This document shows, piece after piece, positions 4,652-13,097 of a DNA stretch of 30,472 nucleotides. The DNA is from UBA7657 sp049653045 (GTDB lineage Bacteria; Pseudomonadota; Alphaproteobacteria; Micavibrionales; Micavibrionaceae). The stretch spans positions 1 through 30,472 of the forward strand of contig JBASFN010000047.1 of NCBI GenBank assembly GCA_049653045.1, written 5' to 3'. Within the stretch, counting starts at the first letter, position 1. Every line of letters starts with the position of its first letter. The notes under the pieces are model-generated. The model ran no database searches. It was not told the DNA's origin and saw only the letters and a program-made list of their open reading frames with translations. The position numbers were made by a program, and so were the translations under genes.

Positions 4652-6811
4652 ATGACGAATCGTATTGCTGTTTTAGTCCCCTATCCGGTGGACAAGGCCT
4701 ATGACTATGCCGTGCCGGAAGGGCTGGGGGCGGAGCCGGGGGACTATGTCTGTGTGCCCTTGGGCAAGCGCGAGATTCCCGGTGTGGCGTGGGGTGCAGG
4801 CGAAGGCAAGGTCGCCGCCGAAAAATTAAAATCCGTTCTTTCCAGATATGATTTACCGCCGATGCCGGAGGTTCACCGGAAATTCATCGATTGGGTGGCG
4901 GCCTATACGATGAATGATCGCGGCGCGGTGTTGAAAATGTCCTTGAGCGCCCCTAGGGCGTTGGAAAAGCCGAAGGGGGTAACGGCGTATAAAATAGCCC
5001 TCTCCCCCCATCAGGGGGAGGGAGTTTCTTCTCAGTATCAAAAAATCCTAGATCTTCTCGCCGATGGCCTTCCTCGCCGGGCATCGGAGATTGCGGAGTT
5101 GGCCGGGTGTTCGGCATCGATGATTAAAACCATGGCGAAAAAGGGATTGCTGTCGGCGGTGGAGATTCGCTCCGCCGCGCCGTGCCGGACTCCGGATGTG
5201 AATAAAAAAGGGGCGGATTTATCGCCGGATCAAAAAGCGGTCGCCGAGACATTGTGCAAGGAAAAAGGGTTTAAGGTTTCGCTTCTCGATGGTGTGACGG
5301 GGTCGGGCAAGACCGAGGTTTATTTCGAGGCGGTGGCGGCGGCGTTGAAAGGGGGTAAGCAGGTTTTAATTTTATTGCCCGAGATTGCGCTGTCGAATGC
5401 GTTTTTGGATCGGTTCAAGGCGCGGTTTGGCTGCGCCCCCGCGCTGTGGCATTCGGGGTTGTCGCCGGGGCAGCGTAAAACAACGTGGCGCGGTGTGGCG
5501 GAAGGGGAATCGAAAGTTGTCGTCGGGGCGCGGTCGGCGTTGTTCCTGCCGTATCAGGATTTGGGGTTGATCGTCGTCGATGAAGAACACGACCCGGCCT
5601 ATAAACAAGAGGAAGGCATCATCTATAACGCCCGTGATATGGCGGTGGTGCGGGCGCGGCTTGGGAATATTCCCGCGGTTCTCGTGTCCGCGACGCCATC
5701 ATTGGAGACGGTGCATAATGCGTGGGGTGGCCGGTATGAGCATCTGCATCTGCCTGATCGTTTCGGCGGAGCACGGTTGCCGGAAGTAAAAATCATCGAC
5801 TTGCGCGTTGATAAGCCGGAGCGTCAGAATTTTATCGCGCCAACCTTAAGGACGGCGATTGTCGATACCGTACAGGCCGGGGAACAGGTTTTGCTGTTTC
5901 TCAATCGCCGGGGGTATGCACCTTTGACGCTCTGTCGGACATGCGGGCATCGGCTGAATTGTCCGCGCTGCACGGCGTGGCTGGTCGAGCATAAAGGCGG
6001 CGGGCGGCTCCAGTGCCACCACTGCGGCTATTATACAAAGCCGCCGAAAAATTGTCCGGAATGCGGCGATGTCGATTGTCTTGCGGTTTGCGGTCCCGGC
6101 GTCGAGCGCATCATCGAGGAGGTGAAGGAATTTTTCCCGGAGGCGCGCACGGTATTGATGGCCAGCGATACGGCGGACACGCATGAAAAACTGAAAGCGA
6201 TGTTGGATGATATTCACCAGAAAAAAGTGGATGTGATCGTCGGTACGCAGATCATCGCCAAGGGTCACCATTTCCCGAATTTGACGCTGGTGGGCGTGAT
6301 TGATGCCGATCTGGGGCTGAATGGCGGGGAATTGCGGGCGGCGGAGCGTACCTATCAAATGCTGCATCAGGTATCCGGGCGGGCGGGACGCGAGGAGAAA
6401 AAAGGAACCGTATTCCTGCAAACCTTCATGCCCGAGCATAAAATTATGAAGGCGTTGGCGCAGGAGGCGCGAGACGGGTTTCTGGAGGCCGAAGCGCATG
6501 AGAGGGAATCGGCGCATATGCCGCCCTACAGCCGCCTTGCCGGGATTATCGTGTCAGGCCGGGAGGAGGGCGCGGTGATTGGTGTTGCCAAGGAATTAGG
6601 CCGTATTGCACCGCAAGGGGAGGGGGTTCAAACGCTTGGCCCTGCGCCCGCGCCCTTTGCCCGGTTGCGCGGAAAATATCGTTACAGGCTGCTGGTGCGC
6701 GTCGACAAGGCCGTCAATATCCAGAAAAAAATATCGGAATGGGTGGGGCAGTTGAAAATCCCATCTTCCGTGCGCGTTCAAATAGACATCGACCCGCAGA
6801 GTTTTTTTTAG
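4652..6811 (+). CDS. priA: primosomal protein N' (replication restart helicase)
   Basis: PriA, the 3'-5' DNA helicase that reloads the replisome at stalled forks. The 719-aa product shows the N-terminal DNA-binding domain (about 1-105), a winged-helix region (about 128-175), a helicase core with Walker A GVTGSGKT (214-221) and the DEEH box (310-313), and eight zinc-binding cysteines (428, 431, 437, 440, 455, 458, 468, 471) in the usual CxxC pattern. All key residues are intact. Residues about 116-125 (ALSPHQGEGV) are encoded by a palindromic REP-like sequence, in the linker between domains, where an insertion would be tolerated. Confidence 0.95.
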   Translation: MTNRIAVLVPYPVDKAYDYAVPEGLGAEPGDYVCVPLGKREIPGVAWGAGEGKVAAEKLKSVLSRYDLPPMPEVHRKFIDWVAAYTMNDRGAVLKMSLSAPRALEKPKGVTAYKIALSPHQGEGVSSQYQKILDLLADGLPRRASEIAELAGCSASMIKTMAKKGLLSAVEIRSAAPCRTPDVNKKGADLSPDQKAVAETLCKEKGFKVSLLDGVTGSGKTEVYFEAVAAALKGGKQVLILLPEIALSNAFLDRFKARFGCAPALWHSGLSPGQRKTTWRGVAEGESKVVVGARSALFLPYQDLGLIVVDEEHDPAYKQEEGIIYNARDMAVVRARLGNIPAVLVSATPSLETVHNAWGGRYEHLHLPDRFGGARLPEVKIIDLRVDKPERQNFIAPTLRTAIVDTVQAGEQVLLFLNRRGYAPLTLCRTCGHRLNCPRCTAWLVEHKGGGRLQCHHCGYYTKPPKNCPECGDVDCLAVCGPGVERIIEEVKEFFPEARTVLMASDTADTHEKLKAMLDDIHQKKVDVIVGTQIIAKGHHFPNLTLVGVIDADLGLNGGELRAAERTYQMLHQVSGRAGREEKKGTVFLQTFMPEHKIMKALAQEARDGFLEAEAHERESAHMPPYSRLAGIIVSGREEGAVIGVAKELGRIAPQGEGVQTLGPAPAPFARLRGKYRYRLLVRVDKAVNIQKKISEWVGQLKIPSSVRVQIDIDPQSFF
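4998..5024 (+). repeat. REP-like palindrome inside priA
   Basis: CCCTCTCCCCC and GGGGGAGGGAG face each other around a 5-nt loop (core stem 5002-5008 with 5014-5020, extended by a T-G wobble and C-G pair). The sequence resembles the first palindrome of the intergenic element at 14563-14616 and is read in frame as LSPHQGEG. It looks like an old insertion that kept the reading frame. Confidence 0.65.
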
Positions 6812-6823
6812 CATAATAGGTGT

Positions 6824-7630
6824 ATGAACAGTTTATTAGCTTTGAAAAAGAATATTCCGGCGCAGATCACTTCGTATGATTTTTTGAAGTTTTTTGCTGT
6901 TGCGACGATGATCGTCGATCATCTGGGTGCGTATTTTTATCCCGATGATATGTGGTGGCGGGCGGTGGGGCGGTTGTCGGCACCCGTGTGGTTGTTCTTG
7001 ATCGGTTTTGCTAAAAGCCGCGATTTGTCGCCCCCCTTGTGGGTTGGAGCCTCTCTTCTTGTCGTGGCAAGTTTTCTTTTTGGCGGAAATATTTTTCCGG
7101 CCAATATTCTTATCCTGTTTGTATTTATCCGGCCTCTCATTGATAAAGTCGCCGTTTACATGTTGTCGGATTATGGGAGGATGATCGCCGTTTCAGCGAT
7201 ATTATTTACAGGCTCTCTTGTGACCGCATTTTTTATGGATTATGGGAGCATCGGTTTTCTTGTTGCGCTTTACGGGTATATGGCGCGCCGGAGGGTCGAT
7301 GGGAATCCGGTTTCCGCTGAGGTGTATTTTGCAAGTTTTGTTTTCTTGTCGTATTTTTTATTTGCCTACGCGACGTTCGATTTTTCTTCATCTCAGGCGC
7401 ATTTTACTTTGTTGGCTATCGGGGTTGTTTTCTTTGCGCTTTATTATTTCAAGCCCGTTGTCTTTTCCGGGCAGTTCGAGCGGACTTGTCCGGGGTGGAT
7501 CAAGGCGGTTTTAAGAGTGACGGGGCGGCGTTCTCTTGAGATTTATGTTGGCCATCTTCTTTTGTTTAAATGTCTGGCCGCGTTTTACGAGACTTCTGAT
7601 CATTCATTTTTTGGCTGGCACTGGTATTAG
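6824..7630 (+). CDS. TraX family membrane protein
   Basis: A TraX-family polytopic membrane protein of 268 aa, with about eight hydrophobic spans. The family's N-terminal signature is visible in TSYDFLKFFAVATMIVDHLG (16-35), with Asp-His in the first membrane helix, and in RAVGRLSAPVWLFLIGFA (46-63). A late RRSLEIYVGHLLLF segment also fits. TraX is named for F-pilin acetylation, but chromosomal copies like this one, with no conjugation genes nearby, have no established role; related membrane acyltransferase families suggest an acyl transfer reaction. It lies 12 bp after priA and is probably in that operon. Its TAG stop overlaps the TAA of the convergent gene (7627-7630). Confidence 0.8.
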   Translation: MNSLLALKKNIPAQITSYDFLKFFAVATMIVDHLGAYFYPDDMWWRAVGRLSAPVWLFLIGFAKSRDLSPPLWVGASLLVVASFLFGGNIFPANILILFVFIRPLIDKVAVYMLSDYGRMIAVSAILFTGSLVTAFFMDYGSIGFLVALYGYMARRRVDGNPVSAEVYFASFVFLSYFLFAYATFDFSSSQAHFTLLAIGVVFFALYYFKPVVFSGQFERTCPGWIKAVLRVTGRRSLEIYVGHLLLFKCLAAFYETSDHSFFGWHWY

Positions 7631-9060
7631 TTTCCCCCTTGGCGCGGTTTATCGTAGAAAATCCGGTTGCGATTGTCGGTGTAGATTTCGTTCGGTTTTT
7701 CTCCGGGATGTCTTTTGTAAAGGTAGATGACGTTTTCGAGCAGGTGTGGATCATCGATTGATAATTGGTAATCCCCGCCGACGGCATGCCGCGATATAAA
7801 CGGGAATACGCTGCGAATCGTATTGTCCATATGGCGGCTCATGGGAGTTGAAAAACTTGCGGAGGCGATCAGGTTGATGCCGACGATCCCATCGTCTTTC
7901 AGGTGATCGCTGACCTGCTTGTAAAATTCCTGCGTCACGAGATGTTCGGGAACTGTGAAGCCCCCGAGATAGGCATCCAGAATAATGACGTCATATTTTT
8001 TATCCGTGCCCATGAGGAAGGATCGAGCCTCTATCGGCGTGAATTTCTTGTTTTCGGATAGTTTTTGTTTCAGAACGTGGTCCTCGGCGATTTCCTTGAG
8101 GCTGCCGTCGATATCGACATATTCATACTTGTTGTAGGTGTCTTCCAGTCCGAAGGTAAAGGCTCCGGCTCCGATGACAAGAATATCTCTGGGGTCGCTG
8201 GTATCTTGCCCGATGACCTGATCTTCCAGAAACTGGATGTAATCGTGTTTTGCGCCGGTTTGCGGGTTATACATTGATGAACCCATATGATTAAGGGTCA
8301 TGTGGATATTGCCCAGATGATCGGGATAAACCATAACGGTATTGTACTTATTATTGTCGATGATTTTGAATGAACGCATGACCGTGTGTGAATTCATCAG
8401 CATTGCGGCGATGGCCATGGCGCACGCGCCAAGCGCGGCTTTCGAGGTTTTCTTCTTGGCAAGCATCACAACGAGAATAGCGAGCAAAACGATGCTGAAA
8501 GACACCGTATTGTGAACGCCGACAGTGGACATCAAAACCAGCGTCGAGAATACCGCCCCCATAAAGGATCCCATCGTCGAGAAGAACAGCATGCGCCCCG
8601 TGATTTTCGACAGGCTTTCCTTGTTGAAATAATTGCTGAGGAGGGGAATGGTCTGGCCGAGCAGGTAAACGGGTGTGACAAGGAATGTCACGGAGAAAAT
8701 CGCCGTGATAAGAAGATGGTCGGTGATGCCCGTATCGATCAGGGTTTTAAAAAACACCTTCATCAGGGCATAAGAGAGGCCGACGGTCAGGATCGCCATG
8801 GATATGAGGATGTTCAAGATCAGCTTGGTGCGGATTCCTATATAGATGCCATGACGTTTGAAGGGTCTGAAATGGCCGCCATTATAATAACCAAACGCAA
8901 GGGGCATTAGGACGGCAGCAATTATTATAGAAACTGTATCGGTACCGCTTCCAACAAACGGAACCATTTCCCGGATGGCCAGAAGCTCGGTCGCAAGAAC
9001 GACATACCCTTCGATAATGATAACGGAGAACAATAAAAGGGTCAGGCGGAGATTGGTCAT
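7627..9060 (-). CDS. membrane-anchored spermidine synthase-like protein
   Basis: A two-part protein of 477 aa from the chosen start. The N-terminal part carries seven or more predicted membrane spans (about 5-225). The C-terminal part is a Rossmann-type polyamine synthase/methyltransferase-like domain: the nucleotide-binding strand DILVIGAGAFTFG, the acidic EYVDIDGSLKEIAE and YDVIILDAYLGG are the motif positions of spermidine synthase. The expected DxGDG in motif I is replaced by GAGAFTFG, so enzymatic activity and substrate are uncertain. An upstream in-frame ATG at 9207 is possible, but the ATG at 9060 has GGAAGA close by and starts directly before the first membrane helix. It is monocistronic and convergent with the TraX gene. 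Confidence 0.75.
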   Translation of the reverse strand: MTNLRLTLLLFSVIIIEGYVVLATELLAIREMVPFVGSGTDTVSIIIAAVLMPLAFGYYNGGHFRPFKRHGIYIGIRTKLILNILISMAILTVGLSYALMKVFFKTLIDTGITDHLLITAIFSVTFLVTPVYLLGQTIPLLSNYFNKESLSKITGRMLFFSTMGSFMGAVFSTLVLMSTVGVHNTVSFSIVLLAILVVMLAKKKTSKAALGACAMAIAAMLMNSHTVMRSFKIIDNNKYNTVMVYPDHLGNIHMTLNHMGSSMYNPQTGAKHDYIQFLEDQVIGQDTSDPRDILVIGAGAFTFGLEDTYNKYEYVDIDGSLKEIAEDHVLKQKLSENKKFTPIEARSFLMGTDKKYDVIILDAYLGGFTVPEHLVTQEFYKQVSDHLKDDGIVGINLIASASFSTPMSRHMDNTIRSVFPFISRHAVGGDYQLSIDDPHLLENVIYLYKRHPGEKPNEIYTDNRNRIFYDKPRQGGN

Positions 9061-9159
9061 CGATTCTTCCAGTTTCATTAAGGAGTTTGATTGATTTTGG
9101 CATGGTCTTGTTGCCATGAGAATAGCGTGCATAAAAATACCCACGGAGTAATCGAAAAC

Positions 9160-9165
9160 ATTATA
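9160..9165 (-). promoter_or_regulatory. -10 box upstream of the spermidine synthase-like gene
   Basis: The minus strand reads a perfect TATAAT here, about 100 bp before the chosen ATG. No convincing -35 lies at 16-18 bp upstream, so it may need an activator. Confidence 0.35.
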
Positions 9166-9175
9166 TTTAAAGCAC

Positions 9176-9204
9176 TTGTCAGTACGTTTTGAGTGTGCTA
9201 AATC
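9176..9204 (+). promoter_or_regulatory. candidate promoter of the atp operon
   Basis: TTGTCA (9176-9181) is followed after 17 bp by TAAATC (9199-9204). The -35 is good and the -10 weak. It would give a leader of about 40 nt before atpH. It shares the 193-bp gap with the divergent -10 box at 9160-9165. Confidence 0.35.
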
Positions 9205-9253
9205 CACGCCAGATTTAAGACTTTAAACTTTTGCCGGGAAAAGGGCTTTTTGA

Positions 9254-9844
9254 ATGTCTGCAGCCAGAGCTTCGAATGCTGTGACCTCGCGTTATGCGCT
9301 CGCTTTGATGGAGCTGGCTTCGGAATCCGGTAAAATTCAGCAGATTGAGCGTGATCTTTCCGAATTTTCCGCCATGATTGCGGCGTCGCCTGATCTTTCC
9401 TCTGTTGTGCGCTCCCCGTTATTCAGCCGTAATAGGCAGGATGCGGCTATCCAGTCGGTGGCGGCGTCGGCGAAGTTCGATCCATTGACCCGCAATTTTC
9501 TGGGCGTTCTGGTTAAGAATCGCCGTTTGGCGGCTGTCGAGGCGATTATTGAGGCGGTTCATGCCGAAAGCTCCCGCCGCCGGGGCGAGGTGATCGCCGA
9601 GGTTCAGACCGCGCAGGATATGAGCGCGACGCAGAAAGAGGCGTTGCAACGCGCTCTGTCCAAGAGTTTAGGTTGCGATGTTGCAATTAAGGCAAAGGTC
9701 GAGCCGGGTATTTTAGGGGGCATGATTGTGACGGTCGGCTCTAAAATGATCGATGATTCGGTCGCCCGCAAGCTGGAGAGGCTGAAGGCGGCGATGGGTA
9801 AACAATCCAATCAAAACATTCAAACTGTGAAAGAGGTAGGTTAA
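9254..9844 (+). CDS. atpH: F1F0 ATP synthase subunit delta
   Basis: The delta subunit (OSCP homologue) of ATP synthase, which ties the F1 head to the peripheral stalk on the cytoplasmic face of the membrane. The 196-aa length is slightly longer than the usual about 178-186. N-terminal helices carry SRYALALMELA (12-22), and the C-terminal family motif appears as KVEPGILGGMIVTVGSKMIDDSVARKLERL. AAGGG lies 8 nt before the ATG. It is the first gene of the F1 operon, three bases before atpA. No F0 genes flank it, as is usual in Alphaproteobacteria. Confidence 0.95.
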   Translation: MSAARASNAVTSRYALALMELASESGKIQQIERDLSEFSAMIAASPDLSSVVRSPLFSRNRQDAAIQSVAASAKFDPLTRNFLGVLVKNRRLAAVEAIIEAVHAESSRRRGEVIAEVQTAQDMSATQKEALQRALSKSLGCDVAIKAKVEPGILGGMIVTVGSKMIDDSVARKLERLKAAMGKQSNQNIQTVKEVG

Positions 9845-9847
9845 ACC

Positions 9848-11398
9848 ATGGAAATACGTGCAGCAGAAATATCCGACATCCTGAAAAAGCAGATCGCCGA
9901 ATTCGGCGCGCAGGCGGACGTGGCCGAAATCGGTCAGGTTTTGAGCGTCGGCGACGGTGTCGCCCGCGTGTATGGCCTTGATAATGTCCAGGCTGGGGAG
10001 ATGGTCGAATTTCCGGGCGGCATCAAAGGCATGGCGCTGAACCTCGAGATCGACAATGTCGGTATCGTTATTTTCGGCTCTGACCGCGACATCAAAGAAG
10101 GCGACATTGTTAAGCGTACCGGACAAATCGTCGAAGTTCCTGTCGGTAAGGAATTGCTTGGCCGGGTGGTTGACGGTCTTGGTAATCCGATCGATGGCAA
10201 GGGGCCGCTCAAGGCAAAAAAGACAAGCCGCGTTGAATTGAAAGCTCCCGGCATTATTCCGCGTAAATCGGTGCACGAGCCCATGCAGACAGGCTTGAAG
10301 GCGATTGATGCGCTGGTTCCAGTTGGTCGTGGCCAGCGTGAACTTATCATCGGTGACCGCCAGACGGGGAAAACCGCCGTTGCGCTCGATGCGATCATCA
10401 ACCAGAAAAACGTCAACAGCGATCCCGATCCGAAAAAACATCTTTACTGTATCTATGTTTGTATCGGCCAGAAGCGTTCGACTGTAGCGCAGTTGGTCAA
10501 GGAATTGGAGGAGCAAGGCGCGATGGAATACACCATCATCGTTGCGGCGACCGCCTCCGACCCCGCGCCGATGCAGTTCCTCGCGCCCTATACGGGCTGC
10601 GCGATGGGTGAATATTTCCGCGATAACGGACTGCACGCGCTTTGCATTTACGACGATTTGTCGAAGCAGGCTGTTGCGTATCGCCAGATGTCCTTGCTCT
10701 TGCGCCGTCCGCCGGGCCGCGAAGCCTATCCGGGCGACGTGTTTTACATCCACTCGCGCCTGTTGGAGCGTGCGGCGAAGCTCGGCGAAAGCCATGGTTC
10801 GGGATCACTAACGGCGCTGCCGATTATTGAAACGCAGGCCGGGGACGTATCCGCCTATATTCCAACGAACGTTATTTCGATTACGGACGGTCAGATTTTC
10901 CTTGAGACCGGTTTGTTCTTTAAAGGTATCCGCCCGGCGATTAACGTTGGCCTGTCGGTATCTCGTGTCGGTTCCGCCGCGCAGATCAAAGCGATGAAAC
11001 AAGTTGCCGGAACGATTAAACTCGAACTCGCACAATACCGCGAGATGGAGGCGTTCGCGCAGTTTGCGTCCGACCTCGACGCGACAACACAGAAATTGCT
11101 GGCGCGCGGTGTGCGTTTGACGCAGCTTTTGAAGCAGCCGCAATATTCGCCGATGCCGATCGAGGAGCAGGTATTCGTTATTTTCGCGGGTACTCGTGGT
11201 TATCTTGACAGCGTTCCTGCGGATAAGGTCAATGAATATGAGGCGCGCTTGCTGGAGCAGGCGCGTGCGAGCGGCAAGGACATCCTGCAAACCATCCGCA
11301 GCGAGCAAGCCTTGTCCGATGCGACGCAGGCGAAGATGAAGGAGTTCCTCGAGGCGTTTACAAAGAGCTTCTCGGCCAACATCAAAAAGGCGGCGTAG
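9848..11398 (+). CDS. atpA: F1F0 ATP synthase subunit alpha
   Basis: The non-catalytic nucleotide-binding alpha subunit of F1. The 516-aa product has the beta-barrel N-terminus (about 25-95), Walker A GDRQTGKT (169-176), and the arginine-finger segment SVSRVGSAAQ near 370, whose Arg reaches into the beta catalytic site. It begins MEIRAAEISDILKKQI, the stretch that binds delta. The ATG follows atpH by 3 bp, with GAGGTAGG as ribosome binding site inside the end of atpH. Nothing is unusual in sequence or length. Confidence 0.97.
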   Translation: MEIRAAEISDILKKQIAEFGAQADVAEIGQVLSVGDGVARVYGLDNVQAGEMVEFPGGIKGMALNLEIDNVGIVIFGSDRDIKEGDIVKRTGQIVEVPVGKELLGRVVDGLGNPIDGKGPLKAKKTSRVELKAPGIIPRKSVHEPMQTGLKAIDALVPVGRGQRELIIGDRQTGKTAVALDAIINQKNVNSDPDPKKHLYCIYVCIGQKRSTVAQLVKELEEQGAMEYTIIVAATASDPAPMQFLAPYTGCAMGEYFRDNGLHALCIYDDLSKQAVAYRQMSLLLRRPPGREAYPGDVFYIHSRLLERAAKLGESHGSGSLTALPIIETQAGDVSAYIPTNVISITDGQIFLETGLFFKGIRPAINVGLSVSRVGSAAQIKAMKQVAGTIKLELAQYREMEAFAQFASDLDATTQKLLARGVRLTQLLKQPQYSPMPIEEQVFVIFAGTRGYLDSVPADKVNEYEARLLEQARASGKDILQTIRSEQALSDATQAKMKEFLEAFTKSFSANIKKAA

Positions 11399-11404
11399 TA
11401 AAAC

Positions 11405-12310
11405 ATGCCCAGTTTACGCGATTACCGCGACCGAATTAAATCGGTCAAATCGACCCGGAAGATCACCTCCGCCATGAAGATGGTGGCGGCGTCGAAGCTT
11501 CGCCGGGCACAGGAGCAGGCCGAGGCCAGTCAGCCTTATGCAACGGCGATGGCCGATATGCTGGGGCGTGTGGCGCGCAATGTGATCGTTGGACCGGGAA
11601 GCTCGAAACTTCTCGCCGGAACGGGATCGGATCAACGTCATTTGGTTGTGGTTGTGTCGGCGGATCGCGGGCTGTGCGGCGGATTTAACGCCAATGTGGT
11701 TAAAGAAGCGCGGCGGATGATCCGCGATTTGCTGGCGGCGGGTAAAGATGTTTCGGTTATCTGCGCCGGGCGTAAAGCGCGTGATCTGCTGCAGCGCGAA
11801 TTCAGGGGGCGCATCGCCCAAAGCTTCACCGGGATCACGGGCAAAACGCGCGTTGATTTTTCCGAGGCGAACAAGGTGACGGAGCTTGTGCTCGACAAAT
11901 TCAACGCCGGGGAATTTGATATTTGCACGCTGGTGTATAACGAATTTGGTTCTATCCTGGTGCAAAAACCATCACGCCAGCAGCTTATTCCTTTCAAGCT
12001 GCCTGAAGCGGGCGCGGCGACGAAAAAATCGGAAGAAACGCCCAAGGGGCCAATTTCTCCCTATGATTTCGAGCCGGAAGAAGAACAGATTTTGGCCAGC
12101 TTACTCCCCCGTAATATTGGCGTGCAGATTTTCCGGGCGCTTCTTGATTCTGCGGCCGGCGAACAGGCGGCGCGGATGACGGCGATGGACAGCGCAACGC
12201 GCAACGCTGGCGACATGATTAACAAATTGACGCTCCGTTATAACCGCGCCCGTCAGGCCTATATCACCAAGGAGCTGATCGAGATTATCTCGGGTGCAGA
12301 GGCGTTGTGA
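11405..12310 (+). CDS. atpG: F1F0 ATP synthase subunit gamma
   Basis: The central rotor shaft of F1. The 301-aa product opens with the conserved coiled-coil helix LRDYRDRIKSVKSTRKITSA and closes with the matching C-terminal helix (about 255-300, AMDSATRNAGDMINKLTLRYN). The central Rossmann-like domain is seen at SADRGLCGGFN (about 80-90). A linker near 200-220 is charged and slightly longer than average (KKSEETPKGPISPYDFEPEEEQ). Its TGA overlaps the ATG of the following phosphatase gene (TGATG). Confidence 0.96.
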   Translation: MPSLRDYRDRIKSVKSTRKITSAMKMVAASKLRRAQEQAEASQPYATAMADMLGRVARNVIVGPGSSKLLAGTGSDQRHLVVVVSADRGLCGGFNANVVKEARRMIRDLLAAGKDVSVICAGRKARDLLQREFRGRIAQSFTGITGKTRVDFSEANKVTELVLDKFNAGEFDICTLVYNEFGSILVQKPSRQQLIPFKLPEAGAATKKSEETPKGPISPYDFEPEEEQILASLLPRNIGVQIFRALLDSAAGEQAARMTAMDSATRNAGDMINKLTLRYNRARQAYITKELIEIISGAEAL

Positions 12311-13095
12311 TGACCAGACTGCGGATGATGGCGATGGTTTTTTCGGCGATTATTCTCGCCGGTTCCTTTGCCTTGTCTTTTCCTCTGTCGGCCGAGGAAG
12401 AAAAAAACACTATCAACGACATTAAATACAAGATCGAGGACTGGGACCCGAGATTACTCCAGATGATTGAGTTGGGGCCTTATTACCTCTCCAAGACGGA
12501 AGACATCATCGTGATGCCGCCGCCCGCGAATGACAGCACCGAAACACGGGCAGAGCTTGATCTTCTTTTAAAATATCAGGCTGAGGCACGCACCTCCGGC
12601 GAGGTTGAAAAAATTATCGCCGAGAATATCGGCCGGTTCGACCCAATGTTCAGCCCGAAGGGCACAAAAATGAAAGAGGCTGTAACCTTGGGCGTTCGGG
12701 AAGTCGATTTTTTCCTGATGAAGGCAAAAAAATATTATGGCCGTGCCCGCCCGACCCAGCTTGAGCCTGAATTGACCACGGTGATTCCGGTTCCAAAACA
12801 TGCGGCATATCCTTCGGGGCATGGCACGCAAGCGCGAATGGCGGCGCGGATTTTAACCGAGATAGATCCAGCCAATAAAGAATCGTACGAGCAATATGCG
12901 CGGGACGTCGCGCACCGCCGCGAAGTCGCAGGGCTTCATTACCCAAGCGACAGCAAAGCGGGATCGGATCTTGCCGACGCGGTTTTTGAAAAACTGATTC
13001 AACATCCTCAGTACAAAAAAACGCTTGAGGCGGCGAAGGAAGAATTTAAACACAATCAACAATCGACATCTGATACCAAGAAAGAGGAGAAATAA
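12310..13095 (+). CDS. secreted PAP2-family acid phosphatase, inserted in the atp operon
   Basis: A PAP2-superfamily phosphatase related to bacterial class A non-specific acid phosphatases. The 261-aa product has a Sec signal peptide (about 1-28, ending PLSA-EE), so it acts in the periplasm. The full catalytic signature is present: Lys140-x6-Arg147-Pro148 (KKYYGRARP), PSGH (168-171, with the catalytic-site His171), and Arg204-x5-His210-x3-Asp214 (REVAGLHYPSD). The C-terminal 25 residues are charged. AGAGG lies 7 nt before the ATG, which overlaps the atpG stop; a GTG at 12307 is a less likely start. Position between atpG and atpD is highly unusual. The substrate is unknown; a phosphate monoester or pyrophosphate outside the membrane is plausible. 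Confidence 0.85.
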   Translation: MTRLRMMAMVFSAIILAGSFALSFPLSAEEEKNTINDIKYKIEDWDPRLLQMIELGPYYLSKTEDIIVMPPPANDSTETRAELDLLLKYQAEARTSGEVEKIIAENIGRFDPMFSPKGTKMKEAVTLGVREVDFFLMKAKKYYGRARPTQLEPELTTVIPVPKHAAYPSGHGTQARMAARILTEIDPANKESYEQYARDVAHRREVAGLHYPSDSKAGSDLADAVFEKLIQHPQYKKTLEAAKEEFKHNQQSTSDTKKEEK

Positions 13096-13097
13096 AA

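Noticed and set aside
4998..5024. CRISPR repeat or integration site
   Set aside because: The palindrome occurs singly in a coding gene without spacers, flanking duplications or mobility genes.
6612..6631. Second possible REP fragment in priA (AAGGGGAGGGGGTT, PQGEGV)
   Set aside because: Only one purine-rich arm with no opposing pyrimidine arm; the peptide likeness is too short to separate from chance.
9713..10795. Long 360-aa minus-strand frame over atpH/atpA
   Set aside because: It lies opposite the highly conserved atpA coding sequence and has no family features; a shadow caused by GC-biased third positions.
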